Shown here piece by piece: positions 1 through 27,065 of a stretch of 64,000 nt of DNA (its first letter is position 1; each line of letters starts with the position of its first letter). The notes beneath the pieces are model-generated. The model saw nothing but the letters and a program-made list of their open reading frames with translations, had not been told where the DNA came from and did no database searches. The translations under genes and the position numbers were made by a program. The stretch covers positions 22,817,720 to 22,881,719 of the forward strand of contig NC_079331.1 of assembly GCF_029931775.1 (NCBI RefSeq). The letters are read 5' to 3'. Source of the DNA: Euleptes europaea. Its lineage: Eukaryota; Chordata; Lepidosauria; Squamata; Sphaerodactylidae.

Positions 1-865
1 ATGCTGTGGAAAGCACCAGCAAGGCCAGAAGACGTAGCATGTTTATGGAAGGTAAAGCAGTGGAAAATTCCCCTGCCAAACTTCACAAAGCAGAAGGACA
101 TTCTTGTTCATCTCCTGGAGGCTGGTGTAGGTTTGGGATCGCTCCCCAGTGGACTGTGCCTATATTAATTAGAGTATGTATGTGTGTGTGTGTGTGTGGG
201 GGGGTCATGTGGATTTCCCACCTCAAGACACCAAGTTGCCTTGGCTGGGATATCATCATTCAGCTCCTGCCGTTGGCGGGCAGCTTTTGTTTTTGGGCCA
301 GATATTTAAGAGCAGAGAGTCCATTTTTAAAAGCCAGCCTCGCCCCCACCCCCATTCTGGAAAAAGGGGATTTTTGATCGTATTACCTGTGCTCCGTGGC
401 AAGTAAACTTGGGAAAGGGCCTTATCAGTGCGTGTTCTGCCTGTGTTTATGAAACTGACTCTTAGTCATAAAGAAGGAAGTCTGAGATATAAAACTCCCT
501 CGCTCGACTCCGGCTGCCCTTTTCACCTCCGAGGAGACACGGGAGAGCAGCCCGCCCCAGTGCTCTGCCTTTGGAGCACCCTTTGTGGCAAACTTGGAGG
601 GTGGCTCGGATTAGGGAAGAAGAGGAAGTCATCCTGTGGCCCGGCGCATGTGACCCCTGGGAGAAAGCCTGCCCAAGCCTCCACTGTGATGGAGCATGGG
701 GTTGTTGCACAGGAAATGAATCATCCCACCACTTGCTCATTAGCAGCATGACAGAGGTCAGAGAAAACCGGAGGCAGGACAAACCCCCAAAGGGGCCGGT
801 CTGGAGCCACAAGAATCTCCGGTTTTACTGAGGAGAGGGAGGTTTGTCAAGCTTGCTTTCCCCAT
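1..865. other. SMAD3 intron 1, no repeat recognised except a TG microsatellite
   Basis: This is non-coding. A (TG)n run occupies 181-198. I see no exon or element. Confidence 0.5.
181..198 (+). repeat. (TG)n microsatellite
   Basis: Simple dinucleotide run. Confidence 0.9.
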
Positions 866-1275
866 GCCCTTATAAAATCATAGAGTTGGAAGGGACCACC
901 AGGGTCATCTAGTCCAAACCCCTGCACAATGCAGGTAATTCACCTCTCCCCCCCACACACACACACAGTGGCCCAGAAGATGGCCAAGATGCCCTCCCTC
1001 TCATCATCTGCCTAAGCTCATAGAATCAGCATTGCTGCAGATGGCCATCTAGCCTCTGCTGAAAAACCTCCAGGGAAGGAGCGCTCACTACCTCCTGAGG
1101 AAGGCTGTTCCGCTGAGGAACCGCTCTGTTAGAAAATTCTTCCTAATTTCTAGACGGAAACACTTTTGATTTAATTTCAACCCATTGGTTCTGGTCCGAC
1201 CTTCTGGGGCAACAGAAAACAACTCGGCACCATCCTCTATATGACAGCCCTTCAAATACTTGAAGATGGTATTTG
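866..1275 (-). mobile_element. CR1 LINE 3'-end fragment
   Basis: The minus strand reads into the CR1 3' end tip (ccaactctatgatt on the minus strand) with the conserved block GCAGGGGGTTGGACTAGATG in diverged form. The internal end is abrupt at the 5S-derived sequence. Confidence 0.85.
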
Positions 1276-1590
1276 TCAGATCTCGGAAGCTAAGCTGGGT
1301 AGACCCAGGTTAGTCCTTGGATAGGAGACCATCAAGGAAGTACATGGTGGCTACCAAGGAAGTCAGGGCCTGGATGGACCAGGCTAGCCTGATCTCATCA
1401 GATCTCAGAAGATTTCCAGGGTCTGAGCTTTCAAGAGTCAAACCCCCCTTTATCAGATTGGTGGCAGAAAGTGCCGTCAGGTTGCAGCTGATGTATGGCA
1501 ACCCTATCGGGTTTTCAAGGGGAGATATTCAGAGTTGGTTTGCCATTGCTTTCCTCTGGTGGTCCCTTCCAACTCTGTGATTCTATGACA
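1276..1590. mobile_element. 5S-rRNA-derived SINE heads with an inverted SINE tail and a CR1 tip
   Basis: Two plus-strand 5S-like heads (gatctcggaagctaagc near 1279; agcctgatctcatcag near 1387) are followed at about 1467-1556 by a Bov-B-type SINE tail in the opposite orientation, then by a plus-strand CR1 tip (1557-1588). The arrangement is rearranged rather than a single clean insertion. Confidence 0.6.
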
Positions 1591-2308
1591 GTCGTGGAGG
1601 GGGGCGGTTTCCTGGAATTGAGAGGAACCGGGTGCTGGGTGTGTAGGCCACCTTCTCACAAACATGCCTTTTGGCTGGTTTTCTCCTGGCTGGTCCTGAA
1701 TCCTCATTCTCTTCTGAAAAGCAGCCTAGGTGGATGGATGGCAAACTAAATTATTGACAGGGTGGTGGTCCGGCCCTCCCACCAGTTCTGGAAATACAAA
1801 TAAAATTATTTTACTGTTGGAAAAAAATCTGCCCATAAAACCAGGATAGGAAGGAAGCTTGAGTCTGGATAACTCATTTGGTACTGAGAGCTCTGACGCT
1901 TAAAAACTAAAACCCCACACTTTTTTCACTTGTGACACTAGTTGGTGTCTGGTTTGGAGGTCCCAATGTGGGAAGAATGCCGTCAAGGCAGGAGCACTCA
2001 GCTGGCAGCCATACAGACACGTGCAGCCAGGAAGCGTGTCAGCCAGCGGGCTCTGATACTGGGGGCTAAGGTGGATGGCTCTTTTCTTAAGCAGCCTCAT
2101 TTTGGATATACCCACGGGGTCCTCAACGTGGTGCCCATGGGTGCCATGGTGCCCGCCGACAACTCCCTTGGTGCCCACCAAGTGTTTTTAGAATGTGGGT
2201 GGGGCTCTTACCCAGCGGGGCTTCTGATTGGCCACTGAAGATCCAGTTGGCTATGCAGATTAAAATCATGCTGTTTCGGTGGCAGCTGCTGAGCCTGTGG
2301 GCAGCCGA
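1591..2308. other. SMAD3 intron 1, nothing recognised
   Basis: Non-coding sequence without a family I recognise. Confidence 0.4.
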
Positions 2309-2445
2309 TATCTAAAGAAGTGAGCTGCGACTCACAAAAGCTCTCACCCTGCCAGAAATTTTGGTAGCCTTTAAGGTGCTACTGGACTCTTGCTCTTTTC
2401 TGCTGTTACAGACAGACTAACACGGCTACCCATTGTGACCCACCT
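2309..2445 (+). repeat. Unclassified interspersed repeat (unit X)
   Basis: A unit reading gtgagctgcgactcacaaaag ... taaggtgctactggactctt ... cagactaacacgg recurs at 44885-44995 and, as a palindromic pair, at 56238-56452. Confidence 0.6.
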
Positions 2446-2553
2446 GCCAGCACAGAGTTTGTTCTATTCTCTCTCACTCCTCTTTCCCAATGTATTTTTT
2501 AAATTACCCCTCTTCGCCCCTGCACTTGGGCTTCTTATCTGTAGACTTGCCAC

Positions 2554-2588
2554 TGTTGTTGTTGTTGTTGTTGTTGTGTGTGTGTGTT
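2554..2588 (+). repeat. (TTG)n then (TG)n microsatellite
   Basis: A simple repeat abutting the 3' end of the Bov-B fragment. It is (CA)n-type on the Bov-B strand, as is common at Bov-B 3' ends. Confidence 0.9.
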
Positions 2589-3755
2589 AAGTGCCGTCAA
2601 GTCGCTTCCGACTCATGGTGACCCTATGAATCAAAACCCTCCAAGCCGTCCTCTCGTTAACAGACTTGCTCAGGTCTTGCAAACTGAGGGCTGTGGCTTC
2701 CTTGATTGAATCAATCCATCTCATGTTGGGTCTTCCTCTTTTCCTGCTGCCCTCAACTTTTCCTAGCATTATTGTCTTTTCCAATGACTCTTGTCTTCTC
2801 ATAACATGACCAAAATACGATAGCCTCAGTTTAGTCATCTTCGCTTCAAGGGACAGTTCAGGCTTGGTTTGATGTAGAACCCACTCATTTTTCTTTTTTG
2901 TTTTCATTTTTTGGGGGGAGTCCAAGGTATCCATAACACTCTCCTTCAACAACACATTTCAAAGGAATATTTCTTCCTGTTAGATTTCTTCATTGTCCAG
3001 CTTTCACACCAATACATAGTAATAGGGAATACGATGGCATGAAGTAACTTGATCTTGGTTTGATGTAGAGCCATCCTTACACTTAAGAATCTTTTCTAGC
3101 TCCTTCATGGTTTCCCTTTCCAGTCTCAATCTCCTGATTTCTTGGCTGCAGTCTCCCTTTTGGTTGGTGATGGAACCAAGAAATAGAAAGTCTTGAACAA
3201 TTTCAATTCCCTCATTGTCCACCTTAAAGTTGAGTAATTCTCCTGTAGTCATTACTTTTGTCTTCTTGATGTTCAGCTGTACTCCTGCTTTGTTACTTTC
3301 TTCTCTAACTTTCAGCAGTAGTTTTTTCTAGTCTTCACTATTTTCTGCCAGTAATATGGTATCATCGGCATATCTCAAATTGTTAACGTTCCTCTACCCA
3401 GTTTTCACTCCACCTTCATCTAAACTGAATCCAGCTTTCCTTATGGTATGTTCTGCATACAGATTGAAGAGATAGGGAGATAAAATACATGCTTGTCTAA
3501 CAGGTGTGCCAATTGGAAACCATTAATTGTCTCCATATTCTGTCCTAACAGTAGCCTCTGGTCCAGAGTACAGGTTGCGCATTAAAACAATCAGATGCTG
3601 TGGCACACCCATTTCTTTTAAAACCAGCTGTAGCTTTTCACGATCCACACAGTCAAAAGCTTTGTTGTAATCATTGAAACACCAGCTGATTTTCTTCTGA
3701 AATTCTCTCGTATGCTCCAGTAACCAATGTAAATTTGCATTGTTATATTTCCCCC
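2587..3755 (-). mobile_element. Bov-B (RTE clade) LINE fragment, reverse transcriptase and 3' end
   Basis: On the minus strand the sequence encodes YADD reverse transcriptase residues (complement of 3361-3372), then RRLRLERETMKELEKI and [20 protein letters not shown], ending with the Bov-B 3' tail (gactcatggtgaccctatg on the plus strand). It has frame breaks and is 5'-truncated. Bov-B is widespread in squamates and known for horizontal spread. Confidence 0.92.
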
Positions 3756-4121
3756 CCCCCCATTTTTTCTTTGCAGGTTAATTAAAAAATTAATAAAAAG
3801 TTAATTTTAAAAAATACCAGAAGGACTTTGCAGATAAACACAGTTGGGGGGAGGGATGACGAGAACTTCAATTTATGGAAGCACTTATATTCTCCCTGTC
3901 TGAAACGTAAGGCAGTTTACAAGTACAGAACACCAACAGTGCCATGCAGTTACCACCTTGGCCCAGAATGGATGACATCTCAAACTGCTCCAAGGTGTTG
4001 CCACAGGTTACAAATGTTGAAATACCTTTTTATTAAACTTCCCTAGTAAAGGGAAGTGTAATAAAATGGTGGTTTCTGCAGGTGAGGAGCAGATGGATTT
4101 GTAGCATTTTTTTTTTTCATT
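3756..4121. other. Short AT-rich stretch, nothing recognised
   Basis: It contains a C run near 3752, a T run at about 4107-4116 and no recognisable gene. Confidence 0.35.
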
Positions 4122-4795
4122 TTGGGGATCAACAGACGTATAGTGTCCAGATCACGCGAAGTGATGGTATCGCTTTACTCTGCTCTGGTTAGACCTCACC
4201 TAGAGTATTGTGTTCAGTTTTGGGCACTGCAATTTAAGAAGGATGTAGACAAGCTGGAACGTGTCCAGAGGAGGGCAACAAAGGTGGTGAGGGGTCTGGA
4301 GATCAGGTCCTATGAGGAAAGGTTGAAGGAGCTGGGTATGTTTAGCCTGAAGAGGAGAAGACTGAGAGGTGATGTGATAACCATCCTCAAGTACTTGGAG
4401 GGATGTCATGTAGAGGATGATGCCGAGTTGTTTTCTGTTGCCCAAGAAGGTCAGACCAGAACCAACGGGTTGAAATTAAACCAAAAGAATTTCCATCTAG
4501 ACATTAGGAGGAATTTTCTAACAGAGCGTTTCCTCAGTGGAACAGGCTTCCTTGGGAAAGCTCTCCTTCCCTGGAAGTTTTTCAGCAGAGGCTAGATGGC
4601 CATTTGTCAGCAATGCTGATTCTGTGACCTTAGGCAGATCATGTGAGGGAGAGCATCTTGGCCATCTTCTGGGCATGGAGAAGGGGTCGCTGGGGTGTGT
4701 GTGTGGGGGGGGTAGTTGGGAGTTTCCTGCATTGTGCAGGGGGTTGGACTAGATGACCCTGGTGGTTCCTTCCAACTCTAGGATTCTATGTGTGA
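4122..4795 (+). mobile_element. CR1 LINE, ORF2 C-terminus and 3' end
   Basis: It encodes [20 protein letters not shown] and [17 protein letters not shown], the CR1 reverse transcriptase C-terminal region, then the 3' UTR ending ccaactctaggattctatg. It is 5'-truncated, with an open reading frame over much of the coding part. Confidence 0.93.
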
Positions 4796-6635
4796 TGGTG
4801 CCGTATACCGAGACAGTCTGTTGGTCCATGTGGCTCAGCGCTCTTCGTTCTGACCAGCGGCTGCTCTGAGACACAGTGAGGCCTTTCTCAGCGTGTTCTA
4901 CCTGAGGTCCTTTAAGTGTCCAGGCCCAGGGATTCCCACTCCCCATAGACTTTCTGTAGGCAAAGGAGGCTCTTGGCCACAAAGCCATGTTCTTTCCTCC
5001 TAGGTACATTTCTCACAGAGGTTCCCCCGGGGTTTGGGTGCCACCCTGCAGAGTTTTTATCTCCAAGCTTCTTCACATTCTCATTTCCCATTTGTCACCT
5101 TTCCATGTTTCCTCATTTCTCTGTGCTTTCTTAAACTGGGTCAAAGGTAGAAGCACAGAAGGCCGGCATATGGAAAACTACTTTTTTTATTTGTAAAGGA
5201 GTTCATGGCTTGATTCCTTCTACATCATTTATAGTGATCTCAGTTTTTATTATGTGTTTTGTTTTTATTATTATTAAATTAATTTTTTTTAAAAATATGG
5301 AAAACAAGGATGTGCGGGAAGGCTGGAGAAAAAAGCACGGCCTCCATGTGAAAAGACTCTTCATTACACTATTAATATGCTTGGTGAGTGTTAAGGCACA
5401 GGAAAAGCAAGTTGAAATAACGGGCAGAGGGGTTATGCTTGAACTCTGAAGCTACTAAAGGTGGGCTTTGAATCCATGCCAGGCTGGTGGGGTACTGCAT
5501 GTTCACGGAAACAGATCCAACCACTCTTTACCCAGCTGGGCTCCGGTTTCTCTGCTCTGACTGGCGTTGGCTCTGTAGAGTCTTGAGTTTGTAGAGTCAA
5601 AGAAGGATCTCTTCTGAGAACCTGTCAACCAGAGATGGAACCTGGGGCTTCCTGCAGGAGCTCTGCCCCGGCGCTCTGGCGTCTCCCCAGAGTAATCCGC
5701 TCTCCGGGCTCAAAGAAAAAATTGGAATTCCACACTAAGAACAGCTAGATTTTTTCATCTATTTTAAAGGATGCTGGTTTTTACTTTTCCTGATTCTAGT
5801 TCCGACAGCTAAGAAGGGACAAATGTCCACAGGGTTATGATCCTCTACCTTCTACCCACAGACAATTTGCCCTCATTTTGCAGCCGTAAGGGCTAGAAAC
5901 TTGCTTAAAAAATAATAATGAATGAACGATGCATAATTCAGCCCCATCACACCGGATTGTTGCATAGCCAGAGAATTGGGTCTTCCCAGGGAAAGCTGAC
6001 ACAGAATCATGTCCCTCTGATTCTGCCTAGATTTGGACTCTTCCCCACCCCCGAACTGTTGATTGCATATTCTGGCCAATGGAGCCCTTTGGGAATCCTC
6101 CCTGGCCTGCCCCCAAAACGTACCACCCTTTTGCTGTGTCTTTTTGCGTATGTTGTCTGTATGAAGATCTCGCTCGGCTTCCTAATCCGGGCCGTGCTTC
6201 TTGGGGAGCATCCCAGAATAACCACACGGGGCCCCACCTTCCCCCAAACGCCCACCCATGTGTCCCGGGAGAGAGCCGTGCTTTCCACATCGTCTCTGGC
6301 TTAGACGAAAGGCAGAGCAGAGTGGGGAGAGGCCCCAGGACATTTGGTTCGGCTGGCTTTTAGCATCTGGGAGCGCACGCTTATTTCCTGCCACAGGAAA
6401 TGGCGTTGCTGATGCTGGAGAGGGTGGGCAGGCAATGGGCCCTTTCATGAGGTGCCCGAATGCAGAAGGGGCAGTGTTGCCGGTCGGCCGCGGGTGTAGC
6501 AAAGCATCCCGGCTGATGTGGGTTCCGTCCCAAATACAGAACTGTTGAGCCAGCGGGACTTCTTAAATGGCAGAGAAGGATACAGGGCAGCGTTCGGCTG
6601 TCGCGTTCACTTAAAGCTGTGGATGTGTATGTACT
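4796..6635. other. SMAD3 intron 1; only degraded SINE remnants
   Basis: 4796-4920 and about 5500-5700 resemble very old antisense tRNA-headed SINE sequence (cagtctgttggtccatgtgg; gatggaacctggggcttcc). The rest is not recognised. Confidence 0.35.
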
Positions 6636-6995
6636 GCCTTAAAAAAAAAAAGTTTTTATTGAAATAAGAAAAATAAATCACATACAAACCCAATCATACA
6701 AAACATTATACCTTCTAAAGGGAATGTACATTTAAAGCCTTAACAAATGCTTCAAATAAAAGACTGACATCTTTGACAATGCCTTGACATTACTGCCTAT
6801 ATATCTTTGATTGTTGGTCTATCACTATTTAAACTAAGTTTTGTGTTTATCAGGTTACTGCTTACTAATTGCTGCTTTGGCCTACCCTTCATGGTTATTG
6901 TATATAATCTACTGATATTAACATTCAAATTATCTAATATCCATTTGCCATTGTACTATTACACATTGTTATAATATGATTTCCATTTTTTTTAA
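6636..6995 (-). mobile_element. Possible retrotransposon 3' end (poly-A on minus strand)
   Basis: A T-rich start (A run at 6641-6651, then tttttattgaaataag) leads into about 350 bp of AT-rich sequence unlike its flanks, as for a poly(A)-tailed insertion on the minus strand. No coding motif was seen and the family is not identified. Confidence 0.3.
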
Positions 6996-8119
6996 AAACT
7001 CCTCCATGTTTGCACTGCCTTTGACTGGGCCAGTTTGTGAGCTCTAGCCCTGCGGCAAACCCATAAACAGATTGCAGTAGACGGCAGGTCCACGAAAGCA
7101 GCTTTATTGATTAGACTCGACAGGTTACAGAAGCCATATTCAGAATGACACAAGTGAGGGGCTAGGGCAAGGGACTTGGCATGTATGGAAAAGCAAAGGA
7201 GATAACCGGTAACCCAGGCAACCCCCCTCCCAGAGGCAGGAAGGAGTACTTGGCAATTCCCACACCAAAGGAATCTATGAAGTCTAAACATGGGGCACGG
7301 AGTGGCCTTGGAAGGGAACTGCAAAACAACACCTGGGAGCACAACCATGAACTGTCTTCATGGCCTGCTCCTGACACAGTTTGAAACCTCCTTGGGAACT
7401 GTCGCCACAGGTGGGAAAGTTCTTCCTAGAGGCAGGTGCTCTTCCACGCATGAACCTTCCGCAGCTGCCTTGGTACAAAATGTTTCCTAGGCTCTGTTGC
7501 AAGACGTTTGAATCCCCTCCAGTGACTTAATTTCATCAACAGCAGAATACATTAAGACGTTCTCAGTAGCTGAGTTAAGACGTTTCCCCCTCCCGTCTGT
7601 GTTTCCCAACTTTGCCACTTGGCTTCAGATTGAGAGACGCCGTTCTGTTGTTTTGTGCATCTTTTACTGTTGAGCTGCTTTTGGGAAAAGATGTTTTGCG
7701 TTTCCCGCGTCACAGCAGCCGTGCAGCAGGCCAGCGTCCAAGGAGCCAAACGCACTGCGTCGGCCTGATTCGTCATCCTGTTCAGTAAAGTTGAATCAAT
7801 AATGCAATGAAAGTTTTGGCCCAGATAAATCACTGATGAAGATCTTATTTTTACGAGTTTGTCTCCTTCCTTTTCCTTGCGTTCTAAATGGATGCACAGG
7901 GGGAAGGGTTTATTCCGCTTTTTAAATGTGGGTAGTTAATTCGTTCCGCTGTCCAGAGAGCAAAGTTTACATTTTTAAATGGTGAGAGGAAGTGAAGTGA
8001 GTGTGAATTTAAGCTGAGAATAAAACTTTCGGTTTATTCCTGGCTGTGTCCAGTTTCTTCCCTCCCCTCTCTGTGTCTGTCAGCCACAATACTGAATACT
8101 TTAAAAAACATTGGGGGGG
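6996..8119. other. SMAD3 intron 1, nothing firmly recognised
   Basis: About 7060-7500 has an LTR-like feel but no diagnostic ends (see rejected items). Confidence 0.35.
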
Positions 8120-8365
8120 GTGTTAAAAGGGGATCAGACAGATCCATAGAGGTCCATCCGTGCTTCAAGCCGTGGTGACTGAAGGGAACCTCCATGTTCA
8201 GAAGCAGTCAGCCTCTGAATATCGGTGCTGGGATGCAGTATCAAGGGAAGGCCTCGGCTTCTCTGCCCTCTTGTTAGAGCCCCCAGGGCAACTGGTTGGT
8301 CAGCATGTGTGAAAGTGGATATTGAGCTAGATGGACTGATGCAGCTGGGCTTTTCTGTCATTCCA
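8120..8365 (+). mobile_element. CR1-like LINE (second family) 3' UTR fragment
   Basis: Blocks such as ggtgactgaagggaacctcc and agctagatggact recur at 19785-20004 and 35757-36319. It is a 3' UTR piece only. Confidence 0.7.
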
Positions 8366-8479
8366 GAGACTGCAAAACTGGAGGACGTTTTCACAAAGGG
8401 ATTAGAACCGTACTATAATGGAACAGCTTAGGAGGATGCTTTTTTAATAAGGGAATAGGATTGCAGTCTATTGCAGTGT

Positions 8480-9155
8480 TTATGGTATAAGAAGACAAGA
8501 GTCACTGGAAAAGACAATAATGCTAGGAAAAGTTGAAGGCAGCAGGAAAAGAGGAAGAGCCAACATGAGATGGATTGGCTCAATCAAGGTAGCCACGGCC
8601 CTCAGTCTGCAAGACCTAGAATCGTAGAATCATAGAAGACATAGAATCATAGAGAAGGTACTTCCAGGGTCATCTAGTCGAACCCCCTGCACAATTCAGG
8701 AATTTCACAACTACCTCCCCCCCCCCACACACTCCATGCCCAGAAGATGGCAAAAAAGAATCCTCCAGGATCCCTGGCCAATCGGTCCTGAAGGAAAATT
8801 GCTTCCTGACCCCAAAGTGGCAATCAGCATTTCCCTAGGAGTGTAGGAAAGGGGCACGAGAGCCAAGCGTTGATGCAACCCTTCCTGCCCTCCCTCTCAT
8901 GATCAGCCTAAGTTCACAGAATCAGTATTGCTGTCAGATGGCTATCGAGCCTCTGCTTAAAACCCACAAAGGGGAGCCCACCTCCTTCCATTGAGGAACT
9001 GCTCTGTCAGGAAGTTCTTCCTAATGTTTAGCCGGAAATGCTTTTGATTTAATTTCAGCCCGAGCAAGGCTGTCAACGATAGAATGTTTTGGAGGACATT
9101 AATTCATAGGATCGCCTGGAGTCAGAAGTGACTTGATGGCACTTTATACACACAC
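8480..9155 (+). mobile_element. Bov-B LINE 3' end, split by a CR1
   Basis: 8480-8619 and 9063-9155 are contiguous Bov-B sequence (agacaagagtcactggaaaa ... ctgcaagacct, then gagcaaggctgtcaa ... ttgatggcactttata). A minus-strand CR1 sits between. A (CA)n tract follows to about 9178. Confidence 0.88.
8620..9062 (-). mobile_element. CR1 LINE 3' end inserted in Bov-B
   Basis: The minus strand ends with the attctatgattctacgattct tip, and its inner end lies in the 3' UTR. No target duplication is visible at the Bov-B junctions. Confidence 0.85.
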
Positions 9156-9179
9156 ACATGCACACGCACATACGCACTA

Positions 9180-9646
9180 TATGTATCACGTTGCTTTTAC
9201 TGCATTTGTGTGTACCTTTGTAATCTCTGCTGTAATACAGTGCTTTGGACAGTTTTTCTGTATGTGTTGGTTTTTTAATTTTTGTACTTCTAGTACAATA
9301 GCATTGTTGGGTGGAGGTCTTGTGCTGTCTGATTGAATTGCTTTCTATATTTTGTAATCCAGCTTGAGTCTCAGTGAGAAAGGTGGCCTATATAAAGAGA
9401 ATATATTACAAATAATTTATATTATAAAGTAGTTTGACAGGGTTTTAAGGGGAACAAGCAGCAGATCTTGCTGCTGGAACTGGTTACACTGTAAAATTGC
9501 CAGCTGACATTTTAAAGTGTTTCTACACATATTTTAATAACTAGCTGACGGTTGCCATAGGTCATTGTCTTTTAAGTGATCATAAAGCTCTTTTTGAAGT
9601 GCAGAACCAAAGATCATCTTTACCTTTCTCCCTTGCTGCCCCCTCA
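9180..9646. other. SMAD3 intron 1, nothing recognised
   Basis: AT-rich sequence without an identifiable element. Confidence 0.35.
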
Positions 9647-23934
<14,288 letters not shown>

Positions 23935-26689
23935 AGGAGCGCCCGTCGCTGAGGCTGCGGCCAAGACTTTGGGACAGAGAACCTGCTCAGCTCCTAACGA
24001 AGGACTTAATAGCCGAGAACTGACCTGCTTTTATTTCTAAAGGGAAAATAATCCAGACGCCCCTACCCAGCTGTCCGGACACTGAGGTCGCAGTCTTCCA
24101 GACCCGATACTGAGCACCAGCCGCCTCCTGCCTTTGGTAAAACTTTGCTCTAGTGCCGTGGACAGGAACGACATCTTTACTGCAACACTACGAGGCAGAT
24201 CTTACCCAAAGCATCAACTCCTCGAGTCATCGTAATACTTTGGATTGTTATGGAGACATTTTGGCCAAAAAGTGACTCTGGACAGACTACCAGTTTAGCA
24301 GAGCAAGACTTGGGAAGAGTGCCTGGCCCTTTGAAAGAGTCCGTGATGCTTTGGGGATTGGCCTGTATGGTTGCTTGATGGCAGAACTCAGGGTGGGGAG
24401 AGAGAGGGCAATGAAGACTCCCCCACCCCCAAGAATCATTAACAACAGGGGGGGAATGGTGGCAGCAGCTCAGGAAATGGTGAAAACATGTCACATCCCT
24501 TCTGCGTCTGCATTTCCTCCTGTTTGGCCCACCTCTACTAGATGACTTGCTGAGGAAAGCATCTTGGATTAAAATCCACAGCAACTAGAGGTGGGGCAGG
24601 GGGAAGAGTTGGAATTAAATTATTTCCTCGTGAGGAGGAGTATCTCATTTCTTGCAGCGGGGAAAGCACGAATGCTACATTGTCACCATGATCTCAGAGA
24701 TGGGATTGATTCCAAGCACAGGGGCATACACATGGCTCCCGTCCCCCCCACTACCTCCGTGCCTGTTTTCATGTTGCTTCTGCCGTTTGGAGTCACTTAT
24801 CAAAGCAGGATCTTGCCTCTTCTCCTAAGGCTTTGTATTTACTCCTGGGTTGTCCTCTTTAAAGTTCTGAACATTCAGTAGGGGAGACCCTCTGGGTGGG
24901 GCAAGGGGCCGTCAGAGGCTCAGCCAGAAGGTAGGCAAACCAGAAAGGGATTAGGAACAAAGGGCCTGGGGTGATATCAGACATGAGGGTGATTTGGGGT
25001 GCTTTTTCCGTGTCCCTGCAAGCAAGTGCCTTGGTCACATAAGTGGGCGCAAACTGTTTCCTCTCCCACGCAGGTTGGAGGGTGAGTCTTCAAGGTTAAG
25101 TCATCAACAGTGAATGCACAGGATTAGTTCCCAGCCGGGGCTGTAAACAGATTCATAGAGATGCTTTCTGCCTCGTTTAAATTCATGCTTCTGCAGTCAG
25201 AATTCTCATCAGCATTACAAAACCAGAGTGTGAGATTTTCCCCCCCTCATTCAAATCCAGTCAGGGCTTAGCCAGGATCTCTGGCAGATTTTTTTTTTGG
25301 GGGGGTGCACAACTAAACCTCTTCCTTCCTGGCTTCTCACACCGGCTTTGATAGCTGAACAGCTACCAGTAGTCAGACGCCGGGTGTGGCAGACGCTGCG
25401 CTGTGGCTCAAGCAGAGTCCGGAAGGGCTTATGGGCTACCTTCCTGGACTTTTCTGAGGACTTCCTTGGAGACACCTTGTGGCCACGACTGGATGACTCA
25501 AGGAGCTGTTTAAAACCTGCTCAACAGATTCTCTGCCTGTACAGCATGGGACAATTTGCAAAACATCTGGCCATTGAGATTACGGTTAATCTGTTTTTGC
25601 ATAATGGATTAAATTGTTAAATCGATGTTCGGTAAGGGACGACTCCCTCCATAGATTGCTTAAACAGAAAGGGCGCCCTGCAGGTGTGATCTGCAGAAAA
25701 TGTGGTCTGCATAAGGCTTGGCTGCTGTGAACGGGAGTCTGCAAGGAGTCCCCTTGTTGAAGTGAGGAGCGGGGGGGGGGGGGGGTCCAGGAGATTACCG
25801 GGTTCATGCTCACCCAGACTATGAGAAAAATCTGGAAGTGTGAAAAGCCAGCTGTGTTTGCTATAGGGAAACTGTTGTCCTCTGTGATTTATTACAGGTG
25901 TTTTCATTTGTGAAACTGCATTACTATTGTGTGCTAATTTAAGATCATGAATGTATGGAATATCCCCCCCCCCCCAAAAAAAGGCAAACTAGACTTGGCC
26001 CACGTTTGCATGCCATACTCTTAAAAGCCTTTTGCCTGAGAAAATGAACTCTGAATACGCCAGAGGAGGTGTAACTCCTGCCCACCGATGGTTTTGCCAA
26101 TTTGTGGAGGGGAAGAAAACCTGGCTGGGGAATTTGTGTTGCTGTTTTTAAAACAGTGCACTGCTCCATTGTAAAGTTTATGGCGACGCAGGAGTAGCCA
26201 GTTCAAAGAACGCGTTGCCAGCTTTCTCAAAATAGCCATGAATTGGGGTCAGGCAGATTTTTGTATCTGCTCACATTGAAAATGTTTTGGCTTTTAGCTG
26301 CAGGACCGATCTGAGTTGAATAGCCGCTGTTGCTCTCCAGTGGGGCTGGGGTGGGGGTGGAGTAAGATGGCCAGGTGTTTCCTGCATTTGATTCTGGGAA
26401 ACTCCCTTTTTGCTCTTTAAATGTTCACTCCTCGTTCTTTATTTGCCCCAGATGACACCGTCGCCCAAGGCGAGGAATCTCACTGTAGCCCATAAAGAAG
26501 GAGCAACGTTCAAAATACCCAGAAATAGAATCCCCCCTTTATTTCCAGCCTTTTGTAGGTATTTCACACAAGAGAAGCTTTCTCTCATGGCTGCCACTTA
26601 TGTAGAGGAAGTCACATGTACCCTCATGTGTGAGATGAGCACATGTGAGTTTTCACTGTGTGCATGTGCCACAAGGGCCTGCTGCCATG

Positions 26690-27065
26690 AGGAGGGGCCA
26701 TGGCTCAGTGGCGGAGCATCTGCTTAGCATGCAGAAGGTCCCAGGTTCAATCCCCGGCATCTCCAGTTAAAAGGATCAGGTTGTAGGTGATGGGAAAGAC
26801 CTCTGCCTGAGACCCTGGAGAGCCACTGCCAGTCAGAGTAGACAGTACTGACTTTGTCGGACCGAGGGCCTGTTTGGGGGGGCAGCTGTGTCTCAGTGGA
26901 AGAGCTTCTGCTTGGCATGCTAGAAGGTCCCAGGTTCAATCCCCGGCATCTCCAGCTAAAAGGATCAGGTTGTAGGTGATGTGAAAGACCTCTGCCTGAA
27001 CACTGGAGAGCTGCTACCAGTCAGGGTAGATGATACTGACCTTGGTCAGTATAAGGCAGCCTTGT
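26690..27065 (+). mobile_element. Two tandem SINE-B copies in the SMAD3 3' UTR
   Basis: The copies are at 26690-26875 and 26876-27065, each with the tRNA-Ala-like head (ggttcaatccccggcatctc). The first lacks its last bases where the second begins. Confidence 0.88.

Noticed and set aside
4122-4595. A host gene of 157 residues
   Set aside because: The reading frame is the CR1 reverse transcriptase C-terminus, repeated at 36345-36952 and in part at 54945-55487.
7060-7500. Old LTR element
   Set aside because: A tttatt signal and unique-looking blocks resemble an antisense LTR, but no paired end, duplication or internal viral part was found. Not called.
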